From Hungatella sp. UBA3048 (GTDB taxonomy: Bacteria > Bacillota > Clostridia > Lachnospirales > Lachnospiraceae): a DNA stretch of 64,000 nucleotides. Made by a program: the position numbers and the translations under genes. How positions within the stretch are numbered: position 1 is the stretch's first letter; the number at the start of each line of letters is the position of its first letter. Positions 7,344 to 16,757 of this stretch are shown here, one piece after another. The stretch is taken from positions 62,001-126,000 of the forward strand of contig DFCS01000025.1 of the NCBI GenBank assembly GCA_002367105.1, given 5' to 3'. The notes beneath the pieces were generated by a model. The model saw only the letters and a program-made list of their open reading frames with translations, had not been told where the DNA came from and ran no database searches.

Positions 7344-9017
7344 TTATTCCTGGGTTTTCCAGGTCCAGACCGGTATATTTCCTAGGCCCAGATCTTCCAG
7401 GCCTATGTCATCTCCCAGTCTCTTGTTACATGCATAATCCTCATAGGTGGCTGCATAGAAAATAATCGGCTCCTGCTCCAGCCATTCCTTCTGCATTTCC
7501 TTCACAATAGATACTCTTTCATCATCTGTTTCTGCTTTCATAAAGCTGGTATAGTAGTCATCCCAGGTGGAATCCGGCCAGTTGATAAAGGATGCGGATT
7601 CATGCGTCAGCATACTCTTTAAATACATGGGATTGGACTGCATGGTCATGTTAACAAGACCCATTTCCGTAGTGCCGTCATAGAAGCCCGCAAACATGGT
7701 GGCTGCTTCTTCTACCTTGATGGCCGTCTTTAATCCTACGGCTTCAAAGTTCTGCTGCATAATGTTGGCAACCTTTTCTCTTGCTCCCGAAGGCGTATGA
7801 AGAGTAATTCCTTTTGCAAGATCAATGGAACCATCGGCTGCTGCGGCTTCAAGCAGGGTTTTTGCTGCCTCCGGGTCGTATTTGTATGTAATGGAGCTGT
7901 CATTGTATTTGGTACCGGCCATAATCGGGGATTCAAGGGGAGTTGCCTTTTGAAGCATGGTGCAGATAGCTTCCCGGTTAATGGCCAGATTCAGTGCCTG
8001 ACGGATCCGGGGATCCGTATAGGACAGGTTGTTTACCATCAGCATATAGGGCTGTGTTGCCACTTCCTGATGGGCTACATTTAGGTTTGCAGAGCCTTCC
8101 AGAGAATTAATGTCATCCACGCTCATAGGCGGATATGCCAGATCAATATCACCGGCTAATAATGCGGAGGCCATATTGGAGTTTGCCATGACTGTGATCT
8201 TAAACTTTGCAAACTGCGGTGCACCCAGATAATATTTCTGGTTGGAAGTCATTACCAGCTCGCTCCCTGCAATAGTGCTTTCAAAAACCAGAGGCCCGCT
8301 GCCTACCGGATTGTTCCAAAGTGCATTCGTAACATAATCAGCCGGTGCTGTATCCTTTAATAAATGTTCAGGAAGAGGCTGGTACAGATACAGATAGGAA
8401 GGGAAAGTTACATCCTGGGATATGGGGCCCTGGAAAGTGTACTTTAAGGTGTAGTCATCCACAGCCTCTGCACCGATTTCTTCCGCTGTTCCGGTTCTTT
8501 TGCCGCTATTGTCCACTCCGGTCAATATACTGTACATAAAAGTGTGGTTTGCCGTACATGCCGGATCTGTGATCATTCTTGCTGCGAATACATAATCATT
8601 TGCCGTTACCGGCTCTCCGTCACTCCAGACTGCATCCTTATTCAGATGAAAGACAATGGACAGACGGTCATCTGCTATTTCCCAACCGGCTGCATTTCTT
8701 GGGGTAACACTTCCGTCCATGGATAAATAAAACAGTCTGTCATACAAAAGTCCCAGTACCAGCTGGCTGTAATAGCCGCCCGAAGCTCCATTGTAGGGAA
8801 TTAAATCCGCCCATGCCGACCCCATTCCCATGGTTACCGCCATGGCGGAAGCCGAACTGCCCTCTGCTCCTGCAGCAGAGGTTCCTCCTGCTGCAGACGT
8901 TTCCCCTGTTCCCGAAGATGGTGTTCCCGAGCTTCCCTTACAGCCGGCCAGCAATGAGGCAGAAAGAACTGCTGCCAGTACAAGTGAAGCAACTCTCTGT
9001 AAATTATTTTTTTTCAT
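7344..9017 (-). CDS. Peptide ABC transporter substrate-binding lipoprotein (family 5)
   Basis: The 557-residue protein has a lipoprotein signal (basic start, hydrophobic stretch, LLAGCKG lipobox near residue 26) and a serine/glycine/alanine-rich linker, then an OppA/DppA-type domain. Typical family-5 pieces are visible: IVFHLNKDAVWSDGEPVTANDYVFA, PVGSGPLVFES and the DPRIRQALNLAINRE helix. It would be anchored outside the membrane and deliver peptides or peptide-like solutes to the OppBCDF-type transporter encoded just upstream in the operon. The ATG at 9017 has GGAGGA at proper spacing; a TTG six bases upstream is in frame but less likely. Confidence 0.92.
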   Translation of the reverse strand: MKKNNLQRVASLVLAAVLSASLLAGCKGSSGTPSSGTGETSAAGGTSAAGAEGSSASAMAVTMGMGSAWADLIPYNGASGGYYSQLVLGLLYDRLFYLSMDGSVTPRNAAGWEIADDRLSIVFHLNKDAVWSDGEPVTANDYVFAARMITDPACTANHTFMYSILTGVDNSGKRTGTAEEIGAEAVDDYTLKYTFQGPISQDVTFPSYLYLYQPLPEHLLKDTAPADYVTNALWNNPVGSGPLVFESTIAGSELVMTSNQKYYLGAPQFAKFKITVMANSNMASALLAGDIDLAYPPMSVDDINSLEGSANLNVAHQEVATQPYMLMVNNLSYTDPRIRQALNLAINREAICTMLQKATPLESPIMAGTKYNDSSITYKYDPEAAKTLLEAAAADGSIDLAKGITLHTPSGAREKVANIMQQNFEAVGLKTAIKVEEAATMFAGFYDGTTEMGLVNMTMQSNPMYLKSMLTHESASFINWPDSTWDDYYTSFMKAETDDERVSIVKEMQKEWLEQEPIIFYAATYEDYACNKRLGDDIGLEDLGLGNIPVWTWKTQE

Positions 9018-9066
9018 AAACAATTCCTCCTTTTATTTGTTTTATCCTGCAAAAAAACATCAGGAA

Positions 9067-10053
9067 TTAATCAGCCTTTTGTTCCTGCGAATAAGGACAT
9101 GCCACCAGATGCCCTTCCCCCATGTCCATAAGACCATATTCCAGCTCGGAACAAGCTTCTCTTGCATAAATACAACGGTTGTGAAACCGGCAGCCTGAGG
9201 GTGGATATAAGGGGCTTGGAACATCCCCCAGCAGCACGATCCGCTTTTTATCACGGTCTACATCCGGTACCGGAATGGCCGATAAAAGTGCCTGGGTATA
9301 GGGATGAAGCGGATTGTCAAAAATTCTTTTTTTGCTGCCGAATTCCACAATCTGTCCCAGATACATGACCGCGACTTTATCACAAAGATAACGAACCACA
9401 CTCATATCATGAGAAATAAACAGATAGGATACCCCCGTTGCCTTCTGTGCAGACTTCATCAAATTCAGCACCTGGGCACGTACCGACACATCCAGAGCAG
9501 ATACCGGCTCATCACAGACAATGAATTTGGGGTCCAGGACCATTGCTCTGGCAATTACAACTCTTTGCCGCTGGCCTCCGGATAATTCATGGGGAAGCTT
9601 ATAAAACTGATATTCTCCCATTCCCACAAATTTCAGAATTTCTTCTGTCTTACTCCTGATCTCTTCTTCCGAGCCCATTTCAAACGCATCGAGAGGTGCT
9701 CTTACGGCTTCAAAAATTGTTTTCCTTGGATTTAAAGAGGCATAGGGATCCTGAAAAATGATCTGCATATATTTCCGGTAAGAACGAAGCTGCTTCCTGC
9801 TTTTTCCCACGATCTCCTGTCCTTCAAACTGAATGCTTCCCGAGGTTGCCGGATTCAGGGCCAGAATGGCGCGGCCCAAAGTGGACTTTCCGCAGCCGGA
9901 TTCTCCCACCAGCCCTACGGTCTCTCCGGAAAAGATTTCCAGATCCACACTGTCTACCGCTTTTAAAGTGAGCTTTCTCCTGCCTTTTCCACCCTTAACA
10001 GAAAAATACTTTTTTAAATCTTTAATTACCAGCAATGGTTTATTCTTCGCCAT
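9067..10053 (-). CDS. oppF: Oligopeptide ABC transporter ATP-binding protein OppF type
   Basis: This 328-residue ATPase carries the Walker A GLVGESGCGKSTLG (about residues 47-60), the Q-loop IFQDPYASLNPR, signature LSGGQRQRVVIARAM, Walker B FIVCDEPVSALDV and the switch histidine in FISHDMS. The C-terminal extension ends in the cysteine-rich SGCRFHNRCIYAREACSE, typical of Opp/Dpp ATPases, which bind an Fe-S cluster in some members. It pairs with OppD (10080-11048) to energise peptide uptake. AGGAGG precedes the ATG. Confidence 0.93.
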   Translation of the reverse strand: MAKNKPLLVIKDLKKYFSVKGGKGRRKLTLKAVDSVDLEIFSGETVGLVGESGCGKSTLGRAILALNPATSGSIQFEGQEIVGKSRKQLRSYRKYMQIIFQDPYASLNPRKTIFEAVRAPLDAFEMGSEEEIRSKTEEILKFVGMGEYQFYKLPHELSGGQRQRVVIARAMVLDPKFIVCDEPVSALDVSVRAQVLNLMKSAQKATGVSYLFISHDMSVVRYLCDKVAVMYLGQIVEFGSKKRIFDNPLHPYTQALLSAIPVPDVDRDKKRIVLLGDVPSPLYPPSGCRFHNRCIYAREACSELEYGLMDMGEGHLVACPYSQEQKAD

Positions 10054-10079
10054 ATTTTAACCTCCTCATCCATCCGGAG

Positions 10080-11048
10080 CTAATACAGGAAACATCTTAC
10101 CTGATGTCCTTCTTCCAGTTCCTTTAATTCCGGAGTTTCCTCCTTACACCGGTCCATGCAGAGGCTGCACCGGTTGCTGAAACGGCAGCCTTTCGGCATC
10201 TGGCTCAAAGAAGGAACCGTACCGTCAATGGTATTAAGCTGGTCCGTATCCTGGTCCAGTCTGGGAATGGATTCCAGCAGTCCCATGGTGTAAGGATGCA
10301 TGCCGTTTTTAAAAATAGATCTGGCACTTCCATATTCTACAACTTCACCGGCATACATGACCAAGACATAATCTGCATTTTCCGCCATCACTCCCATATC
10401 ATGGGTGATCAGCAGGACAGCCGTATTCATCTGGTTCTGCAGATCCCTCATCAGTTCCAGAACCTGGGCCTGAATGGTCACATCAAGAGCTGTTGTGGGC
10501 TCATCTGCAATCAAAAGCGCCGGCTCCGAGGATAAAGCCATTGCAATCATGACCCTTTGTCTCATACCTCCTGACAGGTTATGGGGAAATTCATGCATTC
10601 TCAGTTCCGGAGAAGGAATCCCCACTTTTTCAAGCATTCCTGCCGCCGCTTTCCAGGCTTCCTTTTTACTGATACTGCTGTTCGCCTGATACATTTCCAC
10701 CATCTGATCTCCGATGCGGTAGACTGGATTTAAAGACGTCATAGGCTCCTGAAAAATCATGGATATCTTACTGCCTCTGACTTTTCTCATTTCCTTTAAA
10801 GACAGCTTTGTCAGATCCTGGCCTTCAAAGTCAATGCTTCCGCCTGCAATCACAGTCGTTTTTTCCGGTAAAAGCCGGAGAATCGTATTGGCAGTAACAC
10901 TCTTTCCGCATCCTGACTCTCCTACGATTCCAAGAGTTTCCCCTTCTCTCACAGAAAAAGTCACGTCCTGAACGGCCGTTAAGGTTTCTGTTTTGCTTAC
11001 CCTGAATTTCACCTGAAGGTGCTGCACATTTAATACTGTTTCTGCCAT
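10080..11048 (-). CDS. oppD: Oligopeptide ABC transporter ATP-binding protein OppD type
   Basis: The 322-residue ATPase shows Walker A GIVGESGCGKSVTAN, Q-loop IFQEPMTSLNPV, signature NLSGGMRQRVMIAMAL, Walker B LLIADEPTTALDVT and the histidine of LLITHDMGVM. The C-terminal Opp motif with cysteines (KGCRFSNRCSLCMDRC) is present. It forms the heterodimeric motor with OppF. The start has AGGAGG. Gene order and spacing (14 bases after the oppC stop) support one operon. Confidence 0.93.
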   Translation of the reverse strand: MAETVLNVQHLQVKFRVSKTETLTAVQDVTFSVREGETLGIVGESGCGKSVTANTILRLLPEKTTVIAGGSIDFEGQDLTKLSLKEMRKVRGSKISMIFQEPMTSLNPVYRIGDQMVEMYQANSSISKKEAWKAAAGMLEKVGIPSPELRMHEFPHNLSGGMRQRVMIAMALSSEPALLIADEPTTALDVTIQAQVLELMRDLQNQMNTAVLLITHDMGVMAENADYVLVMYAGEVVEYGSARSIFKNGMHPYTMGLLESIPRLDQDTDQLNTIDGTVPSLSQMPKGCRFSNRCSLCMDRCKEETPELKELEEGHQVRCFLY

Positions 11049-11061
11049 ATCCGCCGCCTCC

Positions 11062-11910
11062 TTACAAACGTTTCATTTTCGGATCCAGGGCATCCCGGAT
11101 CCCTTCCCCTACAAAGTTGATGCATACAATGGTAACTACCAGACAAAGTCCTGCGGGAATCCATATCCACCAGCGTTTTGTCAGCACGATCAGGCTGGTG
11201 GCCGCCTGGATAATATTCCCCCATGAAGCCTGAGGCGGCTGGACCCCCGCTCCAAGAAAGCTTAATGCCGATTCCGTGATCATGGCATTGGAAATACGGA
11301 ATGCCAGCGTTGCCCACAAGGGCGCAATGGAATTGGGAAGTATGGTTTCAAAAAGAATTTTCCTGTCGCCGGTCCCAATGGCATATTCTGCTTCCACATA
11401 TTCCTTGCTCCTGACCGATAGCACATTGCTGTAAATCAGTTTTCCCACTGCGGGCCAGTTAAGGATTCCGATCAGCAAAATAATAATGGGAACAGATGAA
11501 CCAAACACCGCAACGAATACAAGAATAAGGACCATAGCAGGAAATGACATAAAAATATCTGCCAGACGCATTATCAGCGTTTCAATTTTTCCCTTGTAAT
11601 ATCCTGCAATCAGACCCAGAGGCAGCCCCACCGCAACGCTTACCGCTGTTGCCAGAAAACCGATCAGAATAGAAATTCCGCCGCCGCTTATCACCCTGGA
11701 AAAAATGTCACGGCCTACTTCATCGGTTCCAAGAAGATGGGCAGTCCCCGGCGCCTGGTTAAAGGCTGCTCCGTCAATGGAATTGGGATCCAGATTCAAT
11801 GCGGCGGGAAGCACTATGACCCCGATTATCTCCAATATGACAATAACCAGGCTGATCACAGCCAGCTTATGCTTTCGGAAGTGCCGGATAAATTCACTAT
11901 TTCTTTTCAA
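11062..11910 (-). CDS. oppC: Oligopeptide ABC transporter permease OppC type
   Basis: This 282-residue membrane protein has an N-terminal transmembrane helix (LAVISLVIVILEIIGVIVLPA), the GTDEVGRDIFSRVISGG motif found before the permease domain of DppC/OppC proteins, about five further helices and the EAA loop VEAEYAIGTGDRKILFETILPNSIAP (about residues 172-197). The start is a TTG at 11910 preceded by GGGAGGTG. It is the second permease subunit of the transporter. Confidence 0.92.
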   Translation of the reverse strand: MKRNSEFIRHFRKHKLAVISLVIVILEIIGVIVLPAALNLDPNSIDGAAFNQAPGTAHLLGTDEVGRDIFSRVISGGGISILIGFLATAVSVAVGLPLGLIAGYYKGKIETLIMRLADIFMSFPAMVLILVFVAVFGSSVPIIILLIGILNWPAVGKLIYSNVLSVRSKEYVEAEYAIGTGDRKILFETILPNSIAPLWATLAFRISNAMITESALSFLGAGVQPPQASWGNIIQAATSLIVLTKRWWIWIPAGLCLVVTIVCINFVGEGIRDALDPKMKRL

Positions 11911-11925
11911 TGTAATGCACCTCCC

Positions 11926-12879
11926 TTAGTCCAGACGGATTCGAGGATCCAGGTATGCGTAAACCAGATCGATCAGCAGATTGGCTATAAGAACCGCAGC
12001 GGCTATGAGAATGGTGATCCCCATAATGGTATTGTAATCGCGTTGGCTGATGGAAAGAATCAGAAGGCTTCCCATTCCGGGCCAGCCAAATACCTGCTCC
12101 GTCACCGTAGCGCCGCCGGCCAAAAGAGGAACCGTCATTCCAATGGAAGCAACAATGGGAATCCAGGCATTCCGTAAAATATGTTTAACTGTTACCGTTC
12201 CTTCCGCAAGCCCCTTGGATCTTGCTGTTTTTACATACTCCTCATTCAGCACATCCAGCATGCTTCCTCTTGTCTGCTTTACAAAATTCCCGAGAATCTG
12301 TATCACCATGACAAAGCAGGGTAGAACCAAATGCCTGATCAAATCCCCCAGATCGTTATTTTTATTTCCGGAATACATTCCCATGGCCGGCAGCACTCCC
12401 AGCTTGACAGCGAAAACATATACCAGAATCAACGCAATGAAAAAATTTGGAGCAGCAGCTCCTATGAAAGACAGGAAAGAAGAAATATTATCCCATATGG
12501 AATAAGGCTTCACTGCCGCCATGACCCCGATGGGAATGGCAATCAATAACGAAACCGCAAGAGAAGACAGGGATAGGATCAATGTGGGGACGATCCTTTC
12601 TGAAACCAGATTCCATACCGGCTGCTGGGTTCTCGTAGAGATTCCGAAATCTCCCTGTAATATAGCCAGAAGCCAGGTGAAATACCGGAATGCCACCGGC
12701 TTATCCAGCCCGTACTGGACCCGAAGTGCTTCTTCTGCTTCCTTGGTCAGCTCTCCTCCTGCCTTAATCATATCCAAAGGGCTGCCCGGTGCCATATTAG
12801 ACAGAAAAAACACAACTGCCGTTATAATTAAAAACGCGGGAATTGCCTGCATAATTCTTTTCAGTATATATTTCGCCAT
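11926..12879 (-). CDS. oppB: Oligopeptide ABC transporter permease OppB type
   Basis: The permease of 317 residues opens with the typical YILKRIMQAIPAFLIITAVVFFLSNMAPG, has the conserved QYGLDKPVAFRYFTWL and YVKTARSKGLAEGTVTVKHILRNAWIPI (EAA loop) and ends in a final helix before YAYLDPRIRLD. The ATG at 12879 is chosen because it follows GGAGGTGG; an in-frame upstream ATG at 12903 has no ribosome site. It is the first opp gene, and it is separated from the upstream M20 gene by the palindromic element at 12902-13062. Confidence 0.92.
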   Translation of the reverse strand: MAKYILKRIMQAIPAFLIITAVVFFLSNMAPGSPLDMIKAGGELTKEAEEALRVQYGLDKPVAFRYFTWLLAILQGDFGISTRTQQPVWNLVSERIVPTLILSLSSLAVSLLIAIPIGVMAAVKPYSIWDNISSFLSFIGAAAPNFFIALILVYVFAVKLGVLPAMGMYSGNKNNDLGDLIRHLVLPCFVMVIQILGNFVKQTRGSMLDVLNEEYVKTARSKGLAEGTVTVKHILRNAWIPIVASIGMTVPLLAGGATVTEQVFGWPGMGSLLILSISQRDYNTIMGITILIAAAVLIANLLIDLVYAYLDPRIRLD

Positions 12880-12901
12880 AAGGACCACCTCCGAATGAGT
12901 C

Positions 12902-13062
12902 AAGCGGATATTCGCAATCCGCTTCGCTACTTGCTCATAACCGAATAGCAGCTATCGCTGCTTATCAGGTGGAGCTTGTACTCCACCTGATACAAGCAAG
13001 TCCCCCACCCACCGCTTAATGTTTTTCGCATTTGAAGCGGGGGACTTTCTTGATTCGGTTAA
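12902..13062. mobile_element. Hairpin-rich palindromic element, possible IS200/IS605-type end or MITE
   Basis: The 160 bases between the M20 gene and oppB hold a nested set of stems: AACCGAAT (12940-12947) with ATTCGGTT (13053-13060) as outer arms; AGCAGC/GCTGCT (12947-12962); a perfect 12-bp hairpin TATCAGGTGGAG/CTCCACCTGATA (12963-12992); an interrupted AAGTCCC..CCGCTT with AAGCGG..GGGACTT arm (12997-13047); and AAGCGGAT/ATCCGCTT (12902-12924) outside. The GGGGGACTT-type stems recall the subterminal hairpins of IS200/IS605 family elements, but no transposase or TnpB frame is present. A non-autonomous remnant is the favoured reading; a structured RNA is the alternative. Confidence 0.45.
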
Positions 13063-13063
13063 A

Positions 13064-14503
13064 TTAAGATATAAACTTAGGAGCGGCTACCCCCTTTTCC
13101 ATAGGACAGTCATAGACACCATTGTTCTTTTTCATGAATTCCGCTTTTGCATCTGCCAGAATCTGAGGATCTTCCATTACCTGAATAGAGGCCAGCGCCA
13201 TGGTCTTTGCCGCCAGAAGCATTCCCTTATGGCCGATAGGCGAATTTCCCTGCCCCGTAATCTGCCAGGAATGGCCGGGAGTTCCAAAGGCTGCCGTCGC
13301 CGCACTTGCCATCACCGTTGGCGCCACATACCCTACATCCCCCACATCCGTGGATCCTGTCAGGATCAGGCGGTGGTCCGGATCATATGGCGCTACCATA
13401 TCATCCAGCGGCTGATTCAGCTTCTCTTCCAGCTTTTCTTTTCCGTAACGGCAGGTGATCAGCCGCACAGCATCTGATTTACAGTTATCACTGACTGAAT
13501 CTGCAAATTTTTTAGCCAGTTCGTAATCTTCCTCTGTCCATTCTGGCGCTCCGATTGAAATCATTGCCTCTGACATCACCTTTGCCAGCACTTCATTGGG
13601 AATATAATTGGAATAGGCAGATTCTGTTGCATAGGATACCTCTATTCCGCTCATCAGAGCTGCTCCTTTTGCAATGTTGTCGATTCTCCGGGTGATTTCG
13701 TCCAACTGCCAGATATAGGGGGCTCGGATGATGTATTTTACTGCTGCATGATCCTGAACCACGTTGGGTGCCGTCCCGCCTGCATCCAGGTAGGCGTAAT
13801 GAATTCTTGCTTCCTGAATCACATGCTCTCTTAAGTAATTCACTCCCACGTTCATAAGCTCCACGGAATCCAGGGCACTTCTTCCCAGATGAGGTGCTCC
13901 TCCTGCGTGAGCGGTCACTCCTTTGAACCTGTATATTCTTGAATAATTTGCTACCATATGACAGTTCGCCACTTCATTGGTAACTCCGGGATGCCAGGTA
14001 TAGAAAAAATCCACACCGTCAAAGGCCCCTTCCCTTGCCATAAATGTTTTTCCTGCACCGATTTCTTCCGCCGGAGTCCCAAAATATATGACAGTTCCCG
14101 GTTTTCCTGCGGCCTGTAAGTATTCCTTGATGGCAACTGCCGCAGCCAGACATCCGGTTCCCAGCATATTATGGCCGCAGCCGTGGCCTCTTCCTCCCTC
14201 TACCAGAGGATCATGTACCGGGCATCCGGCTTTCTGACTTAAACCCGGAAGAGAATCAAATTCTCCCAAAAGTCCGACAACCGGATGACCGCTTCCCCAG
14301 ACTCCCTTGAATGCGGTTTCTATGTCTGCCAGGTTTCTAGTTACTGCAAAGCCCTCTTTCTCCAAAGTCCTGCATAACAGGTCCGCAGACTTGTATTCCT
14401 GATAACCGCCCTCCGCGTATTCCCATACAGCGGCACTGACTTCTATAAATTCTTCTTTCTTTTTTTCAATACACTCTTCAACAAATGTTTTTGCGTCTAT
14501 CAT
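13064..14503 (-). CDS. M20-family amidohydrolase, AbgB-like (first paralogue)
   Basis: The 479-residue protein resembles AbgB, the p-aminobenzoyl-glutamate hydrolase subunit, and related M20D aminoacylases. Visible metal-site features are GRGHGCGHNMLG (about residues 105-116), the glutamates in TPAEEIGAGK, and the histidine in FYTWHPG; the dimerisation domain begins near VTAHAGGAPHLGRSALD. It likely removes an acyl or aromatic group from an imported N-acyl amino acid or peptide. It is about half identical by eye to its neighbour at 14573-15982. AAGGATGGG precedes the ATG; the gene follows a short repeat tract and precedes the palindromic element. Confidence 0.85.
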   Translation of the reverse strand: MIDAKTFVEECIEKKKEEFIEVSAAVWEYAEGGYQEYKSADLLCRTLEKEGFAVTRNLADIETAFKGVWGSGHPVVGLLGEFDSLPGLSQKAGCPVHDPLVEGGRGHGCGHNMLGTGCLAAAVAIKEYLQAAGKPGTVIYFGTPAEEIGAGKTFMAREGAFDGVDFFYTWHPGVTNEVANCHMVANYSRIYRFKGVTAHAGGAPHLGRSALDSVELMNVGVNYLREHVIQEARIHYAYLDAGGTAPNVVQDHAAVKYIIRAPYIWQLDEITRRIDNIAKGAALMSGIEVSYATESAYSNYIPNEVLAKVMSEAMISIGAPEWTEEDYELAKKFADSVSDNCKSDAVRLITCRYGKEKLEEKLNQPLDDMVAPYDPDHRLILTGSTDVGDVGYVAPTVMASAATAAFGTPGHSWQITGQGNSPIGHKGMLLAAKTMALASIQVMEDPQILADAKAEFMKKNNGVYDCPMEKGVAAPKFIS

Positions 14504-14522
14504 TCTATTCCCATCCTTTCCT

Positions 14523-14558
14523 GATCAATGAGATCAATGAGATCTATAAGATCCGTAA
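14523..14558. repeat. Four degenerate 9-bp tandem repeats
   Basis: GATCAATGA occurs twice in direct succession (14523-14531, 14532-14540) and is followed by the degenerate copies GATCTATAA and GATCCGTAA. The tract fills most of the gap between the two M20 genes, just upstream of the ribosome site of the downstream one. Confidence 0.7.
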
Positions 14559-14572
14559 GCTTCTTACTTCTG

Positions 14573-15982
14573 CTAACCGTACATAGGACATTTATAAATT
14601 CCTCCGGTCCTCCCGAGCCTTTCTTCCTGAGCCCCCTTAAGAAGTCCTGGATCTTTAAATACCTTAACAGCCGCAAGCCCCATGATCTCTCCTGCACACA
14701 AAAGCCCTTTTTCTCCTATGGAAGACCCTGTCATTCCGGTCATAAACCAGGAATGTCCCGGCGTTCCCAAGGCTCCTGTAGCCACTGACAAAGATGCTGT
14801 GGGTGTCACATATCCCACATCTCCCACATCGGAACAGCCATAAATCATAAAAACCTGCTTTTCATCAAACGCATCCATCTTTGTATCCAGGGGCCGCTCT
14901 TCCACCTCTTTCAACCGCTCCGTCCCATATCGTCTGCCGATAAGGGATTCCATTTCTGATTTCTGAACGGAATTATACTGATCGGTGAAAGCCTTTGCCA
15001 GCTGATAGTCTTCCTCTGTCCAGCCGGGCGCCCCAATTTCCTGAGCTGCAGCACTTAAAATTCTGGCTGCAGCAAAATTCTGGAAAACATCTGAATACCC
15101 CATACGCGGCTCTATCCCGACTCTTGTTCCTGTCATGAGTGCAGCGCCTTCTGCACACTGAATTACTCTCTTTAAAATCTCCTCCGCCTGATAAATTCTT
15201 GGCGCCCTTACTCCATAAATCAGCTTGGCATGGTCCTGAACTACATTGGGCGCAGTTCCGCCGGTATCAAGATATGCATATTGCAGCCTGGCTTCCTGGA
15301 TCACATGCTCCCTCAAGTAATTTACTCCCACATTCATCAGTTCGCAGGCATCAAGAGCGCTTCGGCCTAAGTGAGGCGCCGCCCCCGCATGGGAAGTTGT
15401 TCCGTTAAAAGTAACATGGACGGTCTTCACTGCGATCATTTTGGTATTGGTAACTCCATTTACAGAAGCCGGGTGCCAGGCAAAAACACAATCCGTATCA
15501 TCAAACTCACCGTCCCGGGCCATGAGAGGCTTTACCCCCTCTCCCTCCTCTGCACAGCAGCCGTAATAGATTACTTTCCCTTGCTCTCCGGTTTTTTCCA
15601 GATACCGTTTTGCTGTAAATGCGGCAATGAGGGATGCCACTCCCAAGGCGCTGTGCCCGCAGCCATGGCCGCAGGCCGCACCTTCTACAGGTTTTTTAAA
15701 GGGATATCCCGCCTCCTGGCTGAGCCCGGGAAGCGCGTCATATTCCCCAAGAAAGCCAACAGCCGGATGACCATCTCCAAATTCGGCAATAAATGCGGTG
15801 GTTCTTTTGCAAACATTTTTACGGACGGAAAACCCCTCTTCTTCCAGCACCTGGCATAGCAGCTCTGAGGATTTAAACTCACCGTCTGATATCTCTGCAT
15901 ATTCCCAGATCTTACGATGTATCTCAAACATAAAAGCTTTCAGTTCTTCCGCTTCCGCTTCTACAAATTCAAGTTCCTTCAT
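14573..15982 (-). CDS. M20-family amidohydrolase, AbgB-like (second paralogue)
   Basis: This 469-residue protein is a paralogue of its downstream neighbour with the same landmarks: AACGHGCGHSALG as metal motif, CCAEEGEGVKP with the catalytic glutamates, FAWHPASVNG, and the TSHAGAAPHLGRSALDACELM dimerisation region. E. coli uses a heterodimer of two M20 proteins (AbgA, AbgB) for aminobenzoyl-glutamate, so two adjacent genes here may form a hetero-oligomer or cover different acyl groups (inference). The ATG at 15982 is chosen for its GGAGGG site; an upstream in-frame start at 16030 lacks one. Confidence 0.85.
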   Translation of the reverse strand: MKELEFVEAEAEELKAFMFEIHRKIWEYAEISDGEFKSSELLCQVLEEEGFSVRKNVCKRTTAFIAEFGDGHPAVGFLGEYDALPGLSQEAGYPFKKPVEGAACGHGCGHSALGVASLIAAFTAKRYLEKTGEQGKVIYYGCCAEEGEGVKPLMARDGEFDDTDCVFAWHPASVNGVTNTKMIAVKTVHVTFNGTTSHAGAAPHLGRSALDACELMNVGVNYLREHVIQEARLQYAYLDTGGTAPNVVQDHAKLIYGVRAPRIYQAEEILKRVIQCAEGAALMTGTRVGIEPRMGYSDVFQNFAAARILSAAAQEIGAPGWTEEDYQLAKAFTDQYNSVQKSEMESLIGRRYGTERLKEVEERPLDTKMDAFDEKQVFMIYGCSDVGDVGYVTPTASLSVATGALGTPGHSWFMTGMTGSSIGEKGLLCAGEIMGLAAVKVFKDPGLLKGAQEERLGRTGGIYKCPMYG

Positions 15983-16054
15983 ATTTTCCCTCCATATTTT
16001 AATTAAAAAACGGAAATGTGTTTTCTTCACATTCCCGCTTCGGAATCCTGCTTT

Positions 16055-16714
16055 TCAACTGATGTTCCTCATATATTCCTCATACCATTTTTCACCCATC
16101 TTCAGTTTCAGGCACTTCTTTATCATTTTAATGCACCCTTCATCTCCCAGCCGTGCGCTGTTTAAGGTCACATCATAATTGACCGGATTGGTCCAGTAAT
16201 TTCCTCCTGTATAATACTTATAATAATCAGCCCGGTATTTATCGGTTTTGATGATCAGCTGCTCCGCTTCTTCCGATGCGATTTCCATTCGGTCCACCAC
16301 CCGGGCAATGCAGTAATCCCTGGGAGCTTCTATATAAACACTTACCACATTCTTTCTTTCCTTCAGAATATGATCTGCACACTTACCTACGATAATACAG
16401 GACTGCGTATCAGCCAGTTCCCCAATAATCCGTTTCTGATATTCAAACAGCCTTTCATTGGATACGAATGCAGACGTATTGGGCCTGGGAGAAAACAGTT
16501 TCGGCAGCCCCGCCAGCCTTGCCGCTAACAAAGATCCGTTCAGCTTTTCATCTGCTTCCATAAAATAATGCTCATCGTATCCACTCAGCTGAGATGCCAA
16601 AGTCAGGATTCGGTTCTCATAGCTGTGAATTTTCAACTCATCTGCCAGACTGGAAGCAATTTCTCTTCCTCCGGTTCCGAACCCCCGTGCAATGGTGATA
16701 ATAAAATTATCCAT
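16055..16714 (-). CDS. Cytidylate-kinase-like protein
   Basis: The 219-residue product matches the cytidylate-kinase-like family (PF13189 type) common in Clostridia. It begins with FIITIARGFGTGGREIASSLADEL, a modified P-loop, and has a central IIVGKCADHIL and YIEAPRDYCIARVVDR, as in nucleotide kinases. Proteins of this family are of unsettled function and often sit at the head of transport or regulatory operons. Here it is the first gene of the M20/opp operon, downstream of a strong hairpin in the leader. Whether it phosphorylates a nucleotide or has a regulatory role cannot be told from sequence. Confidence 0.75.
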   Translation of the reverse strand: MDNFIITIARGFGTGGREIASSLADELKIHSYENRILTLASQLSGYDEHYFMEADEKLNGSLLAARLAGLPKLFSPRPNTSAFVSNERLFEYQKRIIGELADTQSCIIVGKCADHILKERKNVVSVYIEAPRDYCIARVVDRMEIASEEAEQLIIKTDKYRADYYKYYTGGNYWTNPVNYDVTLNSARLGDEGCIKMIKKCLKLKMGEKWYEEYMRNIS

Positions 16715-16757
16715 TCACTTTCCCTCCTTTTTCCACTGGTCCGCCGAAATTAAAAAG

